A stretch of DNA of 64,000 nt from contig CM024183.1 of the NCBI GenBank assembly GCA_013433145.1, positions 1,195,501 to 1,259,500 on the forward strand. The letters are read 5' to 3'. Position 1 is the first letter of the stretch. Each line of letters starts with the position of its first letter. Both the position numbers and the translations under genes were made by a program. This DNA comes from Ascaris suum (taxonomy: Eukaryota > Nematoda > Chromadorea > Rhabditida > Ascarididae). Positions 63,381-64,000 of the stretch are shown here, in pieces. Under the pieces are notes generated by a model. The model had not been told where the DNA came from, did not search any database, and worked only from the letters and a program-made list of their open reading frames with translations.

Positions 63381-64000
63381 TAATAGTCATATCACCGCTA
63401 ATCTTTGATATACCTCTGTTGTAGTTCACATCGATAGTTTCACCTTACATTGACATCACCCCCATTTTGTCTGTTCACATCTTCTCAACCCCCTTCCCTC
63501 TACTCTCTCTGTTATTATTGAAGCACTCGAGCAGGCCTATTTTTGAATCTTATAAGACATGGTGCTCTTGCTTAAGACAATATCTAATTGTTGATGATAT
63601 CGTTTAAATGCGAAACCTACGATTACATACGTAGTACAGTTTCGTGTATAAATTTCCTATCTCTAATGAAATTGTTGAAAAAAAAAGTGAATATGCTAAT
63701 TTCATCACCAATATTTATGCTAATTTAAGCTATATTAATTATATTTACATCTGATTTTTAATGCATGAATTTTTTGATTTTTTTTTCGTGAAAAATATTT
63801 TGCAAAGAATTTTAGAGCATAAATCATTTGTGGAATTAATTATCTCATTGAAATATTTCCACGTTAAAAATAATAGAATTATTTCGAATATTGTCTTTTT
63901 TTTTTCTAAAGGAAATATTAATTAATATCTTATTAATTACATCAGTTATTTAAAATATTCTTATGTACTGAAAAATTAATAAATATAGCAGATAATATCG

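Larger units (their letters stand above)
59528..64000. other. Non-coding AT-rich stretch to the end of the window
   Basis: No gene is supported. It contains long A/T homopolymers, a (TTTA)n tract, a degenerate ATT trinucleotide tract and a short hairpin at 63359-63380. An Asn-rich minus-strand frame over the ATT tract is a repeat artefact. Confidence 0.6.

Overview
This is a 64 kb piece of AT-rich, intron-containing animal DNA, almost certainly from a nematode. Three multi-exon genes can be rebuilt from splice sites and phase, and two belong to families expanded or typical in nematodes: a serpentine chemoreceptor and a LIPS-type secreted lipase. Splice sites are worm-like (GTAAGT/GTATGT donors, TTTCAG acceptors). 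Nothing looks bacterial or viral. I do not commit to a clade. Gene density is low and introns run to over 1 kb, so this is not a compact genome.

Layout. About 1-23.6 kb is mostly non-coding, with long (AT)n tracts, a 390 bp polypurine microsatellite and a few orphan exon-like ORFs (10.98, 12.05, 16.1-16.8 and 20.0 kb). 23.8-27.5 kb, minus strand: a five-exon, 329-residue, seven-helix chemoreceptor. 27.5-34.1 kb is intergenic, with a GC-rich block at 31.8-32.4 kb and a short minisatellite at 33.0 kb. 34.15-40.25 kb, plus strand: a secreted lipase in eight exons. Its Ser/Asp/His triad is intact, but exon 2, which should carry the FVHG oxyanion region, is out of frame. 42.7-48.5 kb is a transposon graveyard: an RTE-type LINE fossil ending in an (AAAT)n tail, a possible tRNA-headed SINE fragment, and a small BEL/Pao-type LTR-gag-LTR relic without pol on the minus strand. 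50.76-57.27 kb, plus strand: a nine-exon F-box protein gene with an unresolved last junction. 57.3-64 kb is largely non-coding, with simple repeats.

The three genes do not look like a pathway: one is a probable sensory receptor, one an extracellular lipid hydrolase, one a probable SCF substrate adaptor. The most distinctive large-scale property is nine very long, mostly perfect (AT)n tracts of about 105-180 bp, many in or beside the genes, together with more than ten poly-G/poly-C runs. I found no clearly new biological system. The best leads are the damaged lipase exon, the pol-less BEL/Pao relic and the 18-bp perfect hairpin in the F-box gene intron.
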